NCBI RefSeq assembly: GCF_003058225.1
Contig: NZ_QBUG01000003.1
Location: 310,001-374,000 of the forward strand
Origin: Promicromonospora sp. AC04
GTDB taxonomy: Bacteria; Actinomycetota; Actinomycetes; Actinomycetales; Cellulomonadaceae
Length of the DNA stretch: 64,000 bases
Direction of reading: 5' to 3'
Position numbers and translations under genes: made by a program. Below the pieces are notes generated by a model. That model saw nothing but the letters and a program-made list of their open reading frames with translations, had not been told where the DNA came from and searched no databases. Below are positions 9,780-17,767 of the stretch, piece by piece (within the stretch, counting starts at the first letter, position 1; the number at the start of each line of letters is the position of its first letter).

Positions 9780-9998
9780 ATGAGCGATTTCGAGGTGGCC
9801 CGCAGGCAGAAGCAGGAACCCACGGCGGCCCTGCTGGTTCGCTTTATCGTGTGCTTCGCCCTGTTCCTGGGCGGGTTCGCGCTGATGGCCTTCGGCTCGA
9901 TCGGTGACGCGGCGTCGTCGCCGTTCGTGTTCGTGGGCGGCATTCTCGCCGTCGGGCTGTCGTTCGGCCTGCCGATGATCGGCGCCACCGAGCGCTGA
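9780..9998 (+). CDS. Small two-helix membrane protein
   Basis: A 72-residue protein: a short charged N-terminus (VARRQKQEP) and two hydrophobic helices at about 18-42 and 48-66. No family recognised. It starts 17 bases after the large secreted enzyme and may be cotranscribed. The ribosome-binding site is weak. A strong hairpin follows the stop codon. Confidence 0.65.
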   Translation: MSDFEVARRQKQEPTAALLVRFIVCFALFLGGFALMAFGSIGDAASSPFVFVGGILAVGLSFGLPMIGATER

Positions 9999-10014
9999 GC
10001 AGCGTAGACGCATG

Positions 10015-10052
10015 AGAGCGCCTGTCCGGTCCCGACCGGCCAGGCGCTCTCG
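10015..10052 (+). terminator. Intrinsic-type terminator after the small membrane protein
   Basis: GAGAGCGCCTG (10015-10025) pairs perfectly with CAGGCGCTCTC (10042-10052), with an inner CCGGTC/GACCGG stem. It separates the upstream unit from the four-gene paralogue array. Confidence 0.75.
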
Positions 10053-10070
10053 TGCGTCCGGGCTCGTTTC

Positions 10071-10177
10071 TTCACCCTCAACGTTCCGGTCCTCCCGTCC
10101 GTAGTCGTTGGTAGAGCCTGACGGCGAGCGATGTGCGCCCACCGGGACAGGCGCCGTCGAACAGACAGGAAACCACG
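10071..10177 (+). promoter_or_regulatory. Array leader repeat, copy A
   Basis: First of four related leaders. It shares with copies B-D a CTTCACCC-like start, then (C/A)ACGTTCC...CGTCCGTA, then a GCCTGACGGCG-type segment, and finally CGAACAGACAGGAAACCACG just before ATG. The CGTCCGTA block could be part of a promoter -10 element; that is inference. Confidence 0.6.
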
Positions 10178-11023
10178 ATGTCTCTGCCCAGCACGTCCCG
10201 CACTTCGCTCTTTCGCCGTGGTCTGGTGGCTGTAGCCACCGCAACGACGCTCCTCGCCGGCGGTCTGGTCGTCGCCCCGGCGGCGCAGGCCGCTCTACCG
10301 GTTGTCGATGTCCACGAGCGCCAGGGCACGACGGTCACCACGTCGATGTTCGCCTCGGGCTCCACGATCTGGGGCGACGTGGACGAGCAGATCCTCCGCC
10401 CCGCCAGGTTCGGGTACTCGGTCGCCCTGAAGGCGTCCGGCGGAACCATGCTGGGGGCCGAGGTGGAGGTGACGCTCCAGAAGATCGACCGTGAGCCGGT
10501 GCGCAAGCGCACCATCGAGATGAAGCGCACCAGCACCGGCATGGCCAGCCGGGGTGCCATCAACTTCACCGGGACCATCGCCCCGGGGACCTACCGGGTC
10601 GGCGTCGAGGTGTTCACCGTGGTGCGCAAGGCCGATGGGACCCGGGTCCGGCACCTGATCGACGTGAACGAGGCCCAGCGGGTGCAGTTCAAGCGCGCCA
10701 CCGTGGTCGACGCGTCCATCTCGTCGGACGCGACCGACGGCCGTCCCGCGCGGATCAACGCCAGCGCCCGTGTGCTGCGGGTTGCGGACGACGGTTCCAT
10801 CTCGTGGCTGCGGATCCGTTCGGGCGCCGCGATCCTCTCGTACGACGCCGACGGCCCGTGGGGCGACAAGAGGGCCGTCTTCGTGCGGGACCTGACGATC
10901 GGGTCCGACGGCCGGATCTCGACGGTCGTCGAGACCCGCGAGGGGTACTGGAAGGTCACCTACCCGGGGACTTCCCGCTTCGCCGCCTCCACTGGCTGGG
11001 TACCTGAGCTCTGCGGCTGCTGA
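10178..11023 (+). CDS. Secreted two-domain protein with C-terminal Cys-Gly-Cys, paralogue A
   Basis: 281 residues, function unknown. A signal peptide (FRRGLVAVATATTLLAGG, ending ...APAAQA) is followed by two beta-rich, probably Ig-like domains. The first carries VTLQKIDREPVRKRTIEMKR; the second carries DGRPARINASARVLRVADDG and ends in WKVTYPGTSRFA. The only two cysteines are at 279 and 281 (LCGC end). ATG 10178 is chosen because the other copies start at the same point and AGGAAAC lies upstream. First of four tandem paralogues, each with its own leader and terminator. Surface attachment or metal/disulfide chemistry at the tail is speculation. Confidence 0.85.
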   Translation: MSLPSTSRTSLFRRGLVAVATATTLLAGGLVVAPAAQAALPVVDVHERQGTTVTTSMFASGSTIWGDVDEQILRPARFGYSVALKASGGTMLGAEVEVTLQKIDREPVRKRTIEMKRTSTGMASRGAINFTGTIAPGTYRVGVEVFTVVRKADGTRVRHLIDVNEAQRVQFKRATVVDASISSDATDGRPARINASARVLRVADDGSISWLRIRSGAAILSYDADGPWGDKRAVFVRDLTIGSDGRISTVVETREGYWKVTYPGTSRFAASTGWVPELCGC

Positions 11024-11074
11024 TCCGCACAGGGTCGGCGGCGGGCTCCGCCGTCCGATCCGAGCCACACCCGA

Positions 11075-11105
11075 GGAGGGCCGTAGCCGTGAGCTGCGGC
11101 CCTCC
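11075..11105 (+). terminator. Array terminator A
   Basis: GGAGGGCCGTAGC pairs with GCTGCGGCCCTCC (13 bp, one G-U) and is followed by TTCATCTTC. It is nearly the same sequence as the terminators after B, C and D. Confidence 0.8.
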
Positions 11106-11130
11106 TTCATCTTCACGCTCGGCCGTTGGT

Positions 11131-11238
11131 CTTCACCCACAACGTTCCGGTCCTCCCGCCCGTACTTGGTGGTGGAGCCTGACGGCGCGCGGTGTGCGCC
11201 CACCGGGACAGGCTCCATCGAACAGACGGGAAACCGCG
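11131..11238 (+). promoter_or_regulatory. Array leader repeat, copy B
   Basis: Same order as copy A: CTTCACCCACAACGTTCC, CGCCCGTACTTGGTGGTGGA, GCCTGACGGCG and GAACAGACGGGAAACCGCG before ATG 11239. It is very close to copy C, which suggests recent duplication. Confidence 0.6.
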
Positions 11239-12087
11239 ATGTCTCTGCCCAGCACGTCCACCTTCCGCCGCGGTCTGGTGGCCGTGGCCACCGCCACCAC
11301 ACTGCTGGCCGCCGGCCTCGTCGTCGCTCCGGCGGCGCAGGCTGCTCTGCCGGTCGTCGACTCGCACACGTCCCAGGGCACGACGGTCACCACGTCGATG
11401 TTCGCCTCGGGTTCCACGATCTTCGCCGACGTGGACGGGCAGAGGCTCTACCCCGCCAGGTTCGGGTACACCGTGGCGCTGAAGGCGTCCGGCGGAACGA
11501 TGCTGGGGGCGGAGGTCGAGGTGACGCTCCAGAAGATCGACCGTGAGCGGGTGCGCAAGCGCACGATCGAGATGAAGCGCACCAGCACCGGCATGCTCAG
11601 CCGGGGCACCATCAACTTCCCCGGGACCATCGACCCGGGGACGTACCGGGTGGGTGTCGAGGTGTTCACCGTGGTGCGCAAGGCGGACGGGACCCGGGTT
11701 CGGCACCTCATCGATGTGAACGAGGCGCAACGTGTGCAGTTCCGGCTCGTGACCGAGGTCTACGGGACCGTCTCGTCGCAGGCGACCGACGGCCGTCCCG
11801 CGCGGATCAACGCCACCGCGCGTGTGCTGCGGATCGACGACGACGGTTCCCTCTCGTTGCTGCGGATCCGCTCGGGCGCCGCGATCCTGTCGTTCGACGC
11901 CGACGGCCCGTACGGGGCCAGCAGGCCCGTGTTCGTGCGCGACCTGAAGATCGGGTCCGACGGCAAGATCTCGACGGTCGTGGAGTCCCGCAAGGGGTAC
12001 TGGAAGGTCACCTACCCCGGTACTTCCCGCTTTGCGGACAGCCGCGCGTGGATCGGACAGGGCATGCCCGACGGGTGCGGCTGCTGA
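11239..12087 (+). CDS. Secreted two-domain protein with C-terminal Cys-Gly-Cys, paralogue B
   Basis: 282 residues, same architecture as paralogue A: signal peptide (TFRRGLVAVATATTLLAAG), N-terminal beta domain with GGTMLGAEVEVTLQKIDRE, C-terminal domain with SFDADGPYGASRPVFV and WKVTYPGTSRFADS, ending GMPDGCGC. Again the only cysteines are the last-but-two and last residues. Identity to A is high over the whole length. The start follows ACGGGAAACC. Function unknown; tandem duplication suggests copy number or fine diversity matters. Confidence 0.85.
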   Translation: MSLPSTSTFRRGLVAVATATTLLAAGLVVAPAAQAALPVVDSHTSQGTTVTTSMFASGSTIFADVDGQRLYPARFGYTVALKASGGTMLGAEVEVTLQKIDRERVRKRTIEMKRTSTGMLSRGTINFPGTIDPGTYRVGVEVFTVVRKADGTRVRHLIDVNEAQRVQFRLVTEVYGTVSSQATDGRPARINATARVLRIDDDGSLSLLRIRSGAAILSFDADGPYGASRPVFVRDLKIGSDGKISTVVESRKGYWKVTYPGTSRFADSRAWIGQGMPDGCGC

Positions 12088-12136
12088 TCACACGGGGCCG
12101 GCGGCGGGTCTCGTCGTCGGCCCTAGGTGCGCCGGG

Positions 12137-12167
12137 GGAGGGCCGCAGCCGTTGGCTGCGGCCCTCC
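12137..12167 (+). terminator. Array terminator B
   Basis: A perfect 14-bp stem, GGAGGGCCGCAGCC with GGCTGCGGCCCTCC around a 3-base loop, followed by TTCGTCTTC. Confidence 0.85.
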
Positions 12168-12192
12168 TTCGTCTTCACGCTCGAACGTTGGT

Positions 12193-12300
12193 CTTCACCC
12201 ACATCGTTTCGGTTCTCCCGTCCGTACTTGGTGGTGGAGCCTGACGACGCGCGGTGTGCGCCCACCGGGACAGGCTCCGTCGAACAGACGGGGAACCACG
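12193..12300 (+). promoter_or_regulatory. Array leader repeat, copy C
   Basis: Third copy: CTTCACCCACATCGTTTC, CCGTCCGTACTTGGTGGTGG, GCCTGACGACG and GAACAGACGGGGAACCACG before ATG 12301. It shares the same spacing to the start codon as A and B. Confidence 0.6.
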
Positions 12301-13164
12301 ATGTCTCTGCCCAGCACGTCTCGCACTTCCCTCTTTCGCCGCGGCCTCGTCGCGGTGGCCACCGCTACGACACTGCTGGCCGCCGGCCTGGTCGTCGCTC
12401 CGGCGGCGCAGGCTGCTCTGCCGGTCGTTGATGTCCATGAGCGCCAGGGCACGACGGTCACCACGTCGATGTACGCGGAGGGTGGCACTATCGACGGCAG
12501 CGTGGCGGAGCCGGAGCTCAACCCCGCTTCTGCCACTTTCAGGTACTCCGTCGCACTGAAGGCGTCCGGTGGGACGCTGCTGGGCGCGGAGGCCGTGGTC
12601 ACGCTCCAGAAGATCGACCGTGAGCCGGTGCGCAAGCGCACGATCGTGATGAAGCGCAGCACCACTGGCATGCTGAGCCGGGGGAAGATCCTCTTCAGCG
12701 GGACCATCGAACCGGGCACGTACCGTGCAGGCGTCGAGATCTTCACGGTGGTGCGCAAGCCCGACGGGACCAGGGTGCGGCACCTCATCGACGTGGACGA
12801 AGCCAAGCGTGTGCAGTTCCGGCGCAACACCTGGACCCAGGGGACCATCTCGACGCAGGAGACCGACGGCCGTCCCGCCCGGATCAACGCCACCACGCGA
12901 GTGATGCGGATCGCCGACGATGGCTCGATGTCGTGGCTGCGGCTTCGCTCGGGCGCCGCGATCCTCTCGTTCGACGCCGACGGCCCGTACGGGGAGAAGA
13001 AGGCAGTCTTCGTGCGGGACCTGACGATCGGGTCCGACACACGGATCTCAACGGTTGTCGAGTCCCGCAAGGGCTGGTGGAAGGTCACCTATCCGGGGAC
13101 TTCCCGCTTCGCCGACTCCGTGGCGTGGATCGCGCAGGGCGTACCCGGCGGCTGCGGCTGCTGA
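12301..13164 (+). CDS. Secreted two-domain protein with C-terminal Cys-Gly-Cys, paralogue C
   Basis: 287 residues. The signal peptide (SLFRRGLVAVATATTLLAAG) and the second domain (DGRPARINATTRVMRIADDG, WKVTYPGTSRFADS) match A and B. The first domain differs around residues 55-80 (MYAEGGTIDGSVAEPELNPA), a few residues longer, so this face may vary between copies. It ends GVPGGCGC with no other cysteine. It has its own leader and terminator. Function unknown. Confidence 0.85.
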   Translation: MSLPSTSRTSLFRRGLVAVATATTLLAAGLVVAPAAQAALPVVDVHERQGTTVTTSMYAEGGTIDGSVAEPELNPASATFRYSVALKASGGTLLGAEAVVTLQKIDREPVRKRTIVMKRSTTGMLSRGKILFSGTIEPGTYRAGVEIFTVVRKPDGTRVRHLIDVDEAKRVQFRRNTWTQGTISTQETDGRPARINATTRVMRIADDGSMSWLRLRSGAAILSFDADGPYGEKKAVFVRDLTIGSDTRISTVVESRKGWWKVTYPGTSRFADSVAWIAQGVPGGCGC

Positions 13165-13215
13165 TCGCACCGGGCCGGCGGCGAGCTCCGCCGTCGGCCC
13201 CGAGCCGTGCCAAGA

Positions 13216-13246
13216 GGAGGGTCGCAGCCGTGGGCTGCGGCCCTCC
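13216..13246 (+). terminator. Array terminator C
   Basis: GGAGGGTCGCAGCC pairs with GGCTGCGGCCCTCC (14 bp, one G-U), followed by TTCGTGC. Confidence 0.8.
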
Positions 13247-13250
13247 TTCG

Positions 13251-13361
13251 TGCTCACCCCAACCTTCCGTGACACGCGTCCGTACATGTTGGTGTACGGC
13301 CCGACGGCGAGCGACGTGCTCGCGTCGGGGCGGGCATCTTCGAGCAGACAGGAGCCATGCG
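13251..13361 (+). promoter_or_regulatory. Array leader repeat, copy D
   Basis: The most diverged leader: TGCTCACCCCAACCTTCC, GCGTCCGTACATGTTGGTG, CCCGACGGCGAGCGACGTG and GAGCAGACAGGAGCCATGCG before ATG 13362. The blocks keep their order and rough spacing. Confidence 0.5.
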
Positions 13362-14216
13362 ATGTCTTTGCACAGCACGTCCCGCACGTCCGTCTTTCGC
13401 CGTGGTCTGGTGGCACTCGCCGCCGCCACGACGCTCCTCGCCGGCGGCCTGGTCGCCGCCCCGGCGGCACAGGCACTCCCGATCGTCGGTACGGACAGGG
13501 GCGACGGCACCACACTCACCGCCCGCCTGTTCGCCTCGGGAGACATCATCAGGGGCGACCCGAACATCCCCCTGGATCTCCAGGACGTCGCATTCGGGTA
13601 CAGCATCGACCTGGACGCGAAGGGCGGCCGGCTGCAGTCGGTGGAGGTCCAGGTCACCCTCCGGAAGGTGGGAAGCACCTTCGTCCGCCGGTTCCCGGTC
13701 CGCGTGAACTCCGACAGGGAGGAACGGGATCATGTCTACCTTCCCGGGACCATCTCCCCCGGGTACTACTGGGCGGGGATCGAAGTGTCCGCGGACGTGC
13801 AGCGCGCCGACGGCCAGGTGAACCATCACAAGATCGACGTGGACAAGGGCTCGAGCCTGTCGTTCAAGCGGTGGAGCAAGGTCGACGGCTCGATCCGCCC
13901 TCGGGACGCGGTGGACGGCCGGCCGGCACGGATCACGGCCACCGTCCGCGTACTGCGGGTAGCGGACGACCAGTCCCTCTCGTGGCGGACCGTTCGATCG
14001 GGCACGGTGCTCATCTCGTTCGACGCCGACGGTCCGTTCAGCGAGAAGGTGAAGCCCGAGTTCGTGCGGCGTGTCGACATTCCGTCCGACGGGCAGATCT
14101 CGACAGTGGTTCAGTCCCGCAAGGGGTGGTGGAAGGTCACCTACCCGGGGACCGACCGCTACGCGGCCTACCCGGAGTGGATCGGGCAGGGCGTGCCCGA
14201 AGGCTGCAGCTGCTGA
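13362..14216 (+). CDS. Secreted two-domain protein with C-terminal Cys-Ser-Cys, paralogue D
   Basis: 284 residues, the most diverged of the four. It keeps the signal peptide (FRRGLVALAAATTLLAGG), the overall length and the domain boundaries, but the first domain is largely rewritten (VQVTLRKVGSTFVRRFPVRV) and it ends GVPEGCSC. Only the C-terminal cysteine pair is kept as Cys. Conservation of the tail while the first domain drifts suggests the tail is functional. The start follows AGGAG and matches the other copies. Confidence 0.85.
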   Translation: MSLHSTSRTSVFRRGLVALAAATTLLAGGLVAAPAAQALPIVGTDRGDGTTLTARLFASGDIIRGDPNIPLDLQDVAFGYSIDLDAKGGRLQSVEVQVTLRKVGSTFVRRFPVRVNSDREERDHVYLPGTISPGYYWAGIEVSADVQRADGQVNHHKIDVDKGSSLSFKRWSKVDGSIRPRDAVDGRPARITATVRVLRVADDQSLSWRTVRSGTVLISFDADGPFSEKVKPEFVRRVDIPSDGQISTVVQSRKGWWKVTYPGTDRYAAYPEWIGQGVPEGCSC

Positions 14217-14250
14217 TCGCACCGGGCCGGCGGCCCCAGGACACACCCGA

Positions 14251-14281
14251 GGAGGGCCGCAGCCCTGTGCTGCGGCCCTTC
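14251..14281 (+). terminator. Array terminator D
   Basis: GGAGGGCCGCAGC pairs with GCTGCGGCCCTTC around a 5-base loop, followed by TTCGTGG. It closes the array. Confidence 0.75.
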
Positions 14282-14358
14282 TTCGTGGCCTCTCGACTGG
14301 CCCCACAGGCCGTCTCGGGACACGCTGTCACCCGTATGTCACAGGTTTGTTAGAACCC

Positions 14359-14396
14359 TTGACAGATTATGGTCCAAGTGAAAACGTGACCTGCAC
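14359..14396 (+). promoter_or_regulatory. Promoter region of the first sugar ABC operon
   Basis: A consensus -35 TTGACA lies at 14359-14364. CTTG...CAAG half-sites flank it (14358-14378), so an operator may overlap the -35. The -10 is not clear. It is the only consensus -35 before the solute-binding protein gene. Confidence 0.45.
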
Positions 14397-14429
14397 CACG
14401 AACAAGCACGACGAGAACAAGGAGTAGCA

Positions 14430-15680
14430 ATGGCCCAGTACAGGAGGCTTGGCGGGATCCTCGCGATCACGCTCGCCACGACGACCGGCCTGACGGCCTG
14501 CGGGTTCGGCGGAACCACGTCGGACGAGGGCACGGACGGCGGCTCGACCACCCTCGATCTGCTCGTCCCCAGCTACTCCGACGCGACGCAGGGCCAGTGG
14601 AACGACGTGATCGCCGGGTTCGAGGAAGCAAACCCGGACATCAAGGTGAACCTGCAGGTCGAGTCGTGGGACAACCTCGAGTCCGTCATCGCGACCAAGA
14701 TCCAGGGCGGCGAAGCCCCGGACATCTACAACGGCGGCCCGTTCGCAGGCTTCGCCGAGGACGAGCTGCTCTACCCGGTCGAGGACGTCACCTCGGACGA
14801 GACCTACGCCGACTTCCAGCCGACGTTCCTGGAGAACGCCCAGGTCGACGGCACCACGTACGGTCTGCCGTTCATCGCGTCGGCCCGTGCGCTGTTCGTC
14901 AACGACGCGCTCCTGGAGGAGGCCGGCGCCGAGGTGCCCGCCACCTGGGACGAGCTGCTCGAGTCGGCCAAGAAGGTCTCCGAGCTCGGCGGCGGCGTGG
15001 CCGGCTACGGCATGCCGCTCGGTTCCGAGGAGGCACAGGCCGAGGCCGCGGTGTGGCTCTGGGGCGGCGGCGGATCCTTCGGTGACTCCGAGGCGATCAC
15101 CATCGACACCCCGGAGAACCTCGCGGGCGCCGAGTACATCAAGACGATGATCGACGAAGGTGCCACGCAGGCCGACGCCGGTGCGACTGACCGCAGCCCG
15201 CTGTTCGACATCTTCGTCCAGGGCAAGATCGGTATGCAGGTGGGCCTGCCGCCGAGCGTGGGCCAGATCGAGTCCGACAACCCGGACCTCGAGTACTCGA
15301 TCCACCCGATCCCCACGAAGGACGGCGAGCCGTTCACGCTGGGCGTGGCCGACCACCTCATGGCGTTCCAGAACGACGGCGACAAGCAGGAGGCGATCAC
15401 CGCCTTCTTCGACTACTTCTACACCGCCGACGTCTACGTCCCCTGGGTCCAGGCCGAGGGCTTCCTGCCCACCACGGTGTCCGGCTCGGAGGCGCTCTCA
15501 GGCGAGGAGGCGCTCGCGCCGTTCCTCGAGGTGCTGCCGGACGCGCAGTTCTACCCCACGACCAACCCGGACTGGGCCGCCACGGACTCCGCGTTCAAGG
15601 CACTCTTCGGTCAGCTCGACGGCGACAAGTCCGCCAAGGACGTGCTGGCCGAGATCCAGGACCAGGTCGACGCGGGCTGA
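14430..15680 (+). CDS. Sugar ABC transporter solute-binding lipoprotein
   Basis: Extracellular sugar receptor of the family-1 solute-binding type, 416 residues. The signal sequence ends in a lipobox (LTAC, Cys near residue 24), then a Gly/Ser/Thr linker and TLDLLVPSYSDATQGQWNDVI, typical of carbohydrate binders. The start follows AAGGAG. Two permease genes follow directly; there is no ATPase gene, so a shared MsiK-type ATPase is likely. Substrate unknown: no glycosidase lies beside this operon. Confidence 0.93.
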   Translation: MAQYRRLGGILAITLATTTGLTACGFGGTTSDEGTDGGSTTLDLLVPSYSDATQGQWNDVIAGFEEANPDIKVNLQVESWDNLESVIATKIQGGEAPDIYNGGPFAGFAEDELLYPVEDVTSDETYADFQPTFLENAQVDGTTYGLPFIASARALFVNDALLEEAGAEVPATWDELLESAKKVSELGGGVAGYGMPLGSEEAQAEAAVWLWGGGGSFGDSEAITIDTPENLAGAEYIKTMIDEGATQADAGATDRSPLFDIFVQGKIGMQVGLPPSVGQIESDNPDLEYSIHPIPTKDGEPFTLGVADHLMAFQNDGDKQEAITAFFDYFYTADVYVPWVQAEGFLPTTVSGSEALSGEEALAPFLEVLPDAQFYPTTNPDWAATDSAFKALFGQLDGDKSAKDVLAEIQDQVDAG

Positions 15681-15754
15681 CGCCCTGCGCTGACCGCCGC
15701 CGGCAGGCGGCGACCATCAACACGCACACCTGAACCGAAAGCACGGGGAAACTG

Positions 15755-16630
15755 GTGAAGGACCTCTTGAAGGCCCTGCCGTGGATCGGGCCCGCGGTCG
15801 CACTCATTGCGGCCGTGGTCCTGTTCCCGGTCGGCCTGATGTTCTGGAACTCGACACGCGACATCAGCCAGAGCGGTGTGGACGACGGAGGCGTAGGCCT
15901 CGCGAACTTCGCGACCGTTGTCGGCTTCCAATACTTCTGGCCGATCCTCGGGCGCACGGTCGTGTGGGTGGTGGTCGTCGTCGGCTGCACCCTGATCGGC
16001 TCGCTCGCTCTCGCGGCGCTGCTGAACAAGGCGTTCCCGGGCCGTCGCCTGGTACGCATGGCCGTCATCGTGCCGTGGGCGGCCAGCGTGGTCATGACGA
16101 CGCTGGTGGTGCACTACGGCCTCGAGCCGTACTTCGGCATCATCAACTCGTTCCTCGTGGACGTCGGCCTGATCAGCACGCCAGAGGGCTACGGCTGGAC
16201 CCGGCATCCAGGCACCGCGTTCGCGTGGGCCATGGTGGTCGCCGTCTTCGTGTCGCTGCCGTTCACCACGTACACGATCCTGGCCGGCCTGCAGACAGTC
16301 CCCGGCGAGACCGTCGAGGCCGCGCGCATCGACGGCGCCGGGGGCCTGCGGACCTACTTCAGCGTGGTGCTCCCGCAGCTGCGGGGCGCGGTGTCGGTGG
16401 CGGTGCTCATCAACATCATCAACGTGTTCAACTCGCTGCCGATCCTGCGCGTCATGACCGGGTCCATACCCGGGTACGACGCCGACACCATCATGACGAT
16501 GATCTTCAAGTACATGCAGAACCAGCGGCAGATCGACCTGGCCAGCGCGCTGTCCGTGATCGCGTTCCTGGTCGTCATCGCCATCGTCGCCGTCTACGTG
16601 CGGGTCGTCCGCCCCCTGGAGGAGGTCTGA
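15755..16630 (+). CDS. Sugar ABC transporter permease, MalF-like
   Basis: 291 residues with six predicted membrane helices and the ATPase-contact loop EAARIDGAGGLRTYFSVVLP. GTG 15755 follows GGGGA. It belongs to the operon with the binding protein at 14430. Its stop overlaps the start of the next permease by one base (TGATG), indicating translational coupling. Confidence 0.93.
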   Translation: MKDLLKALPWIGPAVALIAAVVLFPVGLMFWNSTRDISQSGVDDGGVGLANFATVVGFQYFWPILGRTVVWVVVVVGCTLIGSLALAALLNKAFPGRRLVRMAVIVPWAASVVMTTLVVHYGLEPYFGIINSFLVDVGLISTPEGYGWTRHPGTAFAWAMVVAVFVSLPFTTYTILAGLQTVPGETVEAARIDGAGGLRTYFSVVLPQLRGAVSVAVLINIINVFNSLPILRVMTGSIPGYDADTIMTMIFKYMQNQRQIDLASALSVIAFLVVIAIVAVYVRVVRPLEEV

Positions 16631-17553
16631 TGACCGCGATCACGGATTCGGGGACGACCCCGAAGAAGGCGACCCGTCCGCCGTCGGACAGCCGGCAGCG
16701 GGTGCGGAAGTACACGGCCGACCAGGTGCCCCTCGGGTCCCTGCTGCTGCGCATGTTCGCCGGGCTCGTGGTGCTGGTGGTGTTCCTGCTGCCGTACCTG
16801 ATCATGTTCTTCGGCTCGGTGAAGACCAAGGCGGAGATCAGGTCGGTCGATCCGACCTACTTCCCCACGGAGTGGCACTGGGAGAACTACGCCACCATGT
16901 GGGCCACGCCCGAGACGCCGCTGCTGCAGAACCTGATCTCCACCCTGGTGATCTCGCTCTGCGCCACGCTGCTCGTGCTCGCCGTGGCGCTGCCGGCCGC
17001 CTACTACACGGCGCGGTTCCGGTTCAGCGGGCGGCTGGTGTTCCTGTTCCTCGTGATCGTGACCCAGATGGTGCAGCCGGCGGTGCTGACGTCAGGCTTG
17101 TTCCGCCAGTTCATCGCCCTCGGGCTCCTGGACACGTGGGCCGCGATGATCCTGGTCAACGCGGCATTCAACCTGTCGTTCGCGGTCTGGATCATGCACA
17201 GCTTCTTCGCGAGCATCCCGAAGGAGGTCGACGAGGCCGCGCAGATCGACGGCGCCGGCACGTTCACCGTCCTGACCAAGATCAACCTGCCGCTCGTGTG
17301 GCCGGGGATCGTGACGGCTGTCGTGTTCACGTTCGTCGCGTCCTGGAACGAGTTCGCGGCGTCGCTGGTGCTGCTGACGACGGCGGGCAACCAGCCGCTG
17401 TCCGTGGCGCTGACCAAGTTCGTGGGTCAGTACGAGACCTCGTGGCACTACGTGTTCGGGGTGTCCATCGTGGCGATCGTGCCCGTGGTGCTCCTGTTCA
17501 TGATGATCGAGAAGCGGCTGGTGGGCGGCCTGGTGGCGGGGTCGGTGAAGTAG
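16630..17553 (+). CDS. Sugar ABC transporter permease, MalG-like
   Basis: 307 residues. A cytoplasmic N-terminal tail of about 40 residues is followed by six membrane helices; the coupling loop is EAAQIDGAGTFTVLTKINLP. ATG 16630 overlaps the TGA of the preceding permease, and GGAGG lies just upstream. It pairs with the MalF-like protein to form the channel. The next gene is metF behind its riboswitch. Confidence 0.93.
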   Translation: MTAITDSGTTPKKATRPPSDSRQRVRKYTADQVPLGSLLLRMFAGLVVLVVFLLPYLIMFFGSVKTKAEIRSVDPTYFPTEWHWENYATMWATPETPLLQNLISTLVISLCATLLVLAVALPAAYYTARFRFSGRLVFLFLVIVTQMVQPAVLTSGLFRQFIALGLLDTWAAMILVNAAFNLSFAVWIMHSFFASIPKEVDEAAQIDGAGTFTVLTKINLPLVWPGIVTAVVFTFVASWNEFAASLVLLTTAGNQPLSVALTKFVGQYETSWHYVFGVSIVAIVPVVLLFMMIEKRLVGGLVAGSVK

Positions 17554-17634
17554 CTCGCGGGGTGGGTCGGGGGCCAGTGAATACGAACCGTCTCGATCGC
17601 CGGACGAATTCTGTCCCAGTGCTGGACAATCGCT

Positions 17635-17640
17635 TAGCAT
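17635..17640 (+). promoter_or_regulatory. Putative -10 box of metF
   Basis: TAGCAT sits about 7 bases before the predicted 5' end of the riboswitch. Just upstream, TGTCC-N7-GGACA (17612-17628) is an inverted repeat that may be part of a control site. No clear -35 seen. Confidence 0.4.
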
Positions 17641-17650
17641 GGTGGCGATC

Positions 17651-17760
17651 CCATCCAGAGCGGTCGAGAGTCCTGGCTCCCTGACACCGCAGCAACCTGC
17701 CGACTTCCTGCCCCGTGGCCGTGGCGTGAGGACGTAAGGTGCTCACGCCAGGTTCGATGG
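17651..17760 (+). ncRNA. SAM riboswitch (S-box superfamily) controlling metF
   Basis: The leader matches the SAM-I/SAM-IV core: ATCCAGAGCGG, GAGAG, CTGGCTCCCTGAC, CCGCAGCAACCT, then AAGGTGC. Pairings I can draw are P1 CCATC (17651-17655) with GATGG (17756-17760), P2 GCGG with CCGC (17660-17663/17687-17690), P3 AACCT with AGGT, and GGCGTGA (17723-17729) with TCACGCC (17743-17749). The last pairing would cross P3, more like SAM-IV than SAM-I. The 3' strand of P1 runs into the GGAG ribosome-binding site of metF, so binding of SAM should block translation. Confidence 0.88.
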
Positions 17761-17767
17761 AGCAGCC

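Noticed and set aside
14430-17553. Loss of an ATPase gene from the sugar ABC operons
   Set aside because: Actinobacterial family-1 sugar importers normally share an MsiK-type ATPase encoded elsewhere, so this is the usual state for both operons.
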